Assembly (NCBI RefSeq): GCF_910592395.1
Contig: NC_088315.1
Coordinates: 9,798,501 to 9,862,500 of the forward strand
DNA from: Lineus longissimus
Lineage: Eukaryota; Nemertea; Pilidiophora; Heteronemertea; Lineidae
Direction of reading: 5' to 3'
DNA length: 64,000 nucleotides
Made by a program: the position numbers and the translations under genes. Numbering within the stretch: position 1 is the stretch's first letter; the number at the start of each line of letters is the position of its first letter. Under the pieces are notes generated by a model, which was not told the origin of the DNA, ran no database searches, and saw nothing but the letters and a program-made list of their open reading frames with translations. Of the stretch, positions 59,710 to 64,000 are shown piece by piece.

Positions 59710-62563
59710 CTTACCATAATTGGACAGAAGGGGGTATGTCAGCGATATGTTGTTGATAATGGGGAGCTTTTGGCAAGTAATTGTCATGATTTTAGCATGT
59801 TGTGCGCAATTCAGCAGAACGGAATGTCCAGAACACTTCACCGTGGACAGTCTTATTGTCGGGAAGAGCATAGAGCATTACACAATTACAATAACACTTG
59901 TTGGGGCATATAAACTTTGATATTCATGATATGCTTCAGGGTGTTCTTGTTGAGGAAATAAGAGAAACACTGTTTCTGTTGTCAACACTGCAGTGTTCTT
60001 ATGATATGTAAATATTTCAGTCTGTGGGGCTTGTTGAAGTTTTTCATGCTGCCAAAATATTGGCAATAACATTGAAACTGCAGGAGTTGAGTTAAATGTT
60101 GTGAGCATGACTAAATGCTTGCCGTTCAAGCAATATTCTAATGAACATAGGAAGGTGTCTTACAACAACAGGTTTTAAATTAGAATCGTCTTATGAAGTG
60201 TAAATAAGTGCAGTAAGGAATGTTAAAGGGGCAATTACCCGCATGAGAGAGTTCAAGAATAATCCATATACAGAGCAGTGTGATAACTACAAGTGCTTTC
60301 TCTCCAAAATGAATGTTTAAAAGAAGTCCTATCACAAAATATTTGGTGATGTGTTTGAACCTAAACATGCTTTCAATGAAGAAGTGAAGATTCCCAGTTG
60401 AGTTTTGCACGTTGAGCATCTCCAGATCTTAATACGATCAGCAGAAGTTGTCATGTTTGAAAAATACACCATGCTTTTCTGTGACCCTTTGCCCTTTCCC
60501 TCCACTCAGATGTTTCAATATGTTATGATTATGAACATAAGGCCTTATCACAATGTCTTTTGTTGCCTAGCTCCTTTCAAAGATCTGCCATCGCAACAAT
60601 ATAGTGATAATTCTTACTGTCCCAGTCCTAACTTGCCAGACAGGGTCATCAGGCGGTCTGACCTTCGCTGCGCTTGATCAACTGATTTGATCTCTTTGTG
60701 TCAGGCAACAATTCCCAAGAGCAGTACACCCCGTCAACAAACTGCCAGACCTACAATATGGTCATGTAAAACCTTGCTGTCGTCCCTTCTATAGTCAAGC
60801 TTATCGTCCTGGCTAGCATTGTCCGCTTAGCTGGTCACTTGTATCTCTTTATATCAAGACTGCACCATTCTCCATATCAGGAATGCTAACAGCAGAACCA
60901 ATTAGCGGTTTTATCTTGACACCATGGAACCTTGCCTTGCTCCATTCCATAGCCTCTGTGTTTATGCTACTATAGCTTTGACAACATCAACATTTTGATA
61001 ATCTCTGAAAGACCTGATCAACAGTTCGACAATACAAATGATGCACTGTTAATTCAGCCAAGTTAGGTTGGAACCAAAGGAATGGCATTTTGGTTCATCC
61101 TCATTTAGAATCTGCATACCATCCAGCAGGGTTTTTGATTGAGTCTTTTATCACTCTGACAATCTTCTGTATTTTTGGATGGGATGTTTTGTGAGATTTT
61201 GACGGATCACATCCCTGACCAAAACAGAAACCATTGTCGTCGATGTTTGATAACGATTATTCGCTTCTTTTGAATAAATGTTATTTTTACCTCCGCAGCA
61301 GATGCCTCACGCAGTTTGGTGGGTTAACCCTTCATCCTTGCTGAATGAATAGTGTCAAAATAAATATTGCTATTCATCATTATTACATTTTATCAGTGTT
61401 TGTCATTATGATCTACAGTCCAAATCACAATTGACATCCTTGCTGCTTTGCGTCAGTTGCGCACAAACGTCCCAGTTGCGTGCCAATGAACCATCCGTGA
61501 CATACTCCCAAACAGAATGTTGTCATCAATGATGCAAGAAGTAGCATCTGGCCTTGACTGCTGGCATTACCAAGTCATATTTGGGGGGTAAGGGGGATGG
61601 CGCCAGATATAAATAAGACTGTATCGATAATATATCAAACCTCCATATGGAGCGGTTTCAGATGTGGTAGTGCATGTATGTGAATTCCAAGCTGTGGCAA
61701 GTTCATTGCTTTATTACCTCATGCCTGTCTCATGTGGCACCAGGTCAGAAACACACCTTTTGGGAGCATCACTTTAAGGTGTCTGGTTGCCCCACACTGT
61801 CTCTGATAATGTGTGGAGAAGTACACATCTGGGGAATGAGCCTAATTCAAACGTATTTGCTAATAACTCCACTATCAGACAGCTTCTTTGAAAATTGACA
61901 TCGTCATTTGGTATCATCAGCAGTCAATTAAAGGCAGTATTCATCTGGCCTATTACCCCATGCATCTTTATGGGCACATGCACTGCAGAGTTTACGAATA
62001 TTGTTACACAGATTTACATGGTTCTCCCCAGGATGAAAATGGATGCTGCTTGATCATGTTTAAAGCACTGGTTGGTAAACTGTAATCAGCTGAGTGGGGA
62101 TAAAAAGGATGTCTGATCAGGTAAACAGAGCTGCTCGTGGCAGATCTGCAGTTGTAGGCCAGATGAATACTACACTACTGGTATCATGTGTGTCCTGTAT
62201 CATCCCTGGCACCAGCTTCAATAAAACATGGTGCAGAATGAAAAAAACAACTTGATAATAATGATGATCTCTGTGTGCAATTGGGCATTCCGGCGGTGCA
62301 TTGAAGCCATTACAGAGATAGGAGATCGGCCCATTTCCCCAAGCTGCGCTATCTGGCTGGCTGGACCATTACCAGCTGCTGTAGATTACAGTACCCTGAC
62401 TCGCCTGATCAGTGATAGTGCATCAGTATTCACCTGATACTGCCTGTTGTCATTGAGGACCATTTATAGGAGTCTTTTGACCTTGTTGAAAAACTAGTCA
62501 GGTAGAACTCCTCTTCTACTACCGCTTTGATACCCTTAAAAATGTACATTAGATGACTGCATA

Positions 62564-62745
62564 TACAGTGGAACCTCCCTTGGTGGACACCTCTCTATTA
62601 AGGACAACCTCTCCATTCTGGACACTAGTTTTGGTCCCAAATTGGTTGTTTCCATTCATTTTGACCACTCTAATCAAAACACCTCTCTATAAAGGACAGC
62701 ACCTGTCAGTCCCGAGGGTATCCTTAATAGAGAGGTTCTACTGTA
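62564..62745 (+). mobile_element. TACAGT-end MITE, copy 10
   Basis: Forward orientation, complete. Ends TACAGTGGAACCTCCC and GAGGTTCTACTGTA, flanked by TA. Confidence 0.92.
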
Positions 62746-63842
62746 CATGAATAATGGTGGTTGGAGTGTTTTTTACCCTCATACTCTTTCCTCAGATGAA
62801 TATTTCTGTTCTGTTCATATTAAAATATGTGGTCGGGTTTAAGCATGGATGGTGGTCAAAGGTGCAGCTAAGGTCGTCGAATCTAATCAGAATTGTATTA
62901 TTCCGATGTTTCAGTATTAAATTCCATTCCAGCAACTGGTGATGTTACAAAATCTATGTTGACGACTTTCTCTGTTCCATGTACACGTATTATAAACAGT
63001 GTCTACTGGGACCTGGAAGCTTGTCTTACAAGTGGTTGCGGGGATGGTAACTCAATTACTTAACAAGTTGTGCATGAATATTGCAACATCTAGGGATTCG
63101 GGATGAACCATTTTCGTTTTCCAACAAGTGGTGTATGTTGCTCAAATATATTCTAGACATGGATGGAGATGTGGGACATCCATCATCGTGACATAACTGA
63201 TGGTAGTCTGAACCATTATTGATCATACCCTCCGATGTCAAGTAATTTATGCTCTATTAGTATACATTTGCTAAATTGTTCGCTGTTTTCTACCATAAAT
63301 CACACGGCTATACTATACCCTCATAATCAGATGGATATTTCTCAATTACCTGTTATTGTCTCTTCAGTATCAGGCTGGGAGGATCATGTTGATCGTGCAT
63401 TCAATTCACTCTTCCGCCTAGACCGTTTGTTAGAAATTTGAAATTTGCAACTGAATTTCGAAAATTCCCAGTGTGTAATATATGTTCTGCATATATTTTT
63501 CAACATTGCCTTTGCGTAAACAGATGTACAAATACTATAAATACCAAGTTTCAGCAGAATTGCATGCATGATAACTGTACTATGGCATTGTGTATAACTG
63601 TGTTTGTATTTTTCTGATTCACCAGTAAATCGAAACTGTATAACTGTTTTGAGGTTTCCCTACTATATGTATTAACGGTCAATGTTTCTAACTCCCTCAG
63701 TCCTCTTTTCTTTTTTCCCACCAGCTTCAACACTACATAACATTCTTGTCCATTCACTAAGCGGTACAGTCTACAGCGCAGACATAGTGTATCTGATCCA
63801 TCATCATTTGATCCACCTCAGTGACCTCACTGATCCAACTAT

Positions 63843-64000
63843 CAATCAGGCTGCTCTGCATGGTGGACCAGCTATTCAGATATAACATCAACCTGAATCA
63901 AGATGTGTACCAATCAGGCTGCTCTGCATGATGGACCATGCAGCTATTCTGATGTTACATCAACCTAGATCAAGAGATGTGTCAATCAGGCTGCTCTAGT
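63843..64000. repeat. ~70-bp tandem repeat running off the window end
   Basis: CAATCAGGCTGCTCTGCATG recurs at 63843 and 63911, and in part at 63983. The array continues past the window. Confidence 0.85.

Larger units (their letters stand above)
48507..64000 (+). other. Presumed long intron(s) of the RIPOR-like gene
   Basis: No phase-compatible, family-like exon was found downstream of 48506. The region holds tandem repeats and transposons listed separately. The next exons may be very short or beyond the window. Confidence 0.35.

Overview
This window is animal nuclear DNA, almost certainly from an invertebrate, and probably a marine one. The evidence is interrupted genes with GT-AG introns, high similarity to conserved animal proteins, about 40% GC, very low gene density and many short inverted-repeat transposons. 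It shows no bacterial operons, Shine-Dalgarno sites or CRISPR. I cannot fix the phylum from sequence alone.

Three genes are supported. (1) GID8, a subunit of the CTLH E3 ubiquitin ligase, lies on + with four coding exons at 7131-9651 and is complete (231 aa). (2) NUP35 (Nup53/MP44), a nuclear-pore protein, lies on - with eight coding exons running from 22178 down to 16467 and is complete (347 aa in its shortest form). (3) A + strand gene enters near 47.4 kb. Two phase-matched exons (47379-47691 and 48428-48506) look like the N-terminal part of a RIPOR/FAM65 family protein. Its other exons were not found, so 48.5-64 kb is probably a long intron. GID8 and NUP35 are convergent and have promoter-like ETS/YY1/CCAAT motifs at about 6.3-6.55 and 23.24 kb.

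The rest is mostly repeats. Between GID8 and NUP35 is a ~4-kb satellite of 88-bp units (11463-15372), interrupted by copies of a ~115-bp hairpin transposon and internally duplicated. A ~170-bp inverted-repeat element with TACAGT ends (Tc1/mariner-like MITE) occurs ten times plus a fragment, in both orientations and inside NUP35. Other elements are a decayed PIF/Harbinger element with a 3-bp target duplication (40494-41189), a 1.4-kb long-TIR element with relatives (33566-34994, 59493-59709), several fold-back elements, tRNA-derived SINE-like pieces and minisatellites.

The most interesting feature is in NUP35. A 111-bp unit (exactly 37 codons) that joins the end of intron 6 to the start of exon 7 is repeated three times. 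Each copy carries an identical 3' splice acceptor, and the reading frame stays open through all copies. This could give a ladder of isoforms with 0, 1 or 2 extra 37-residue repeats.
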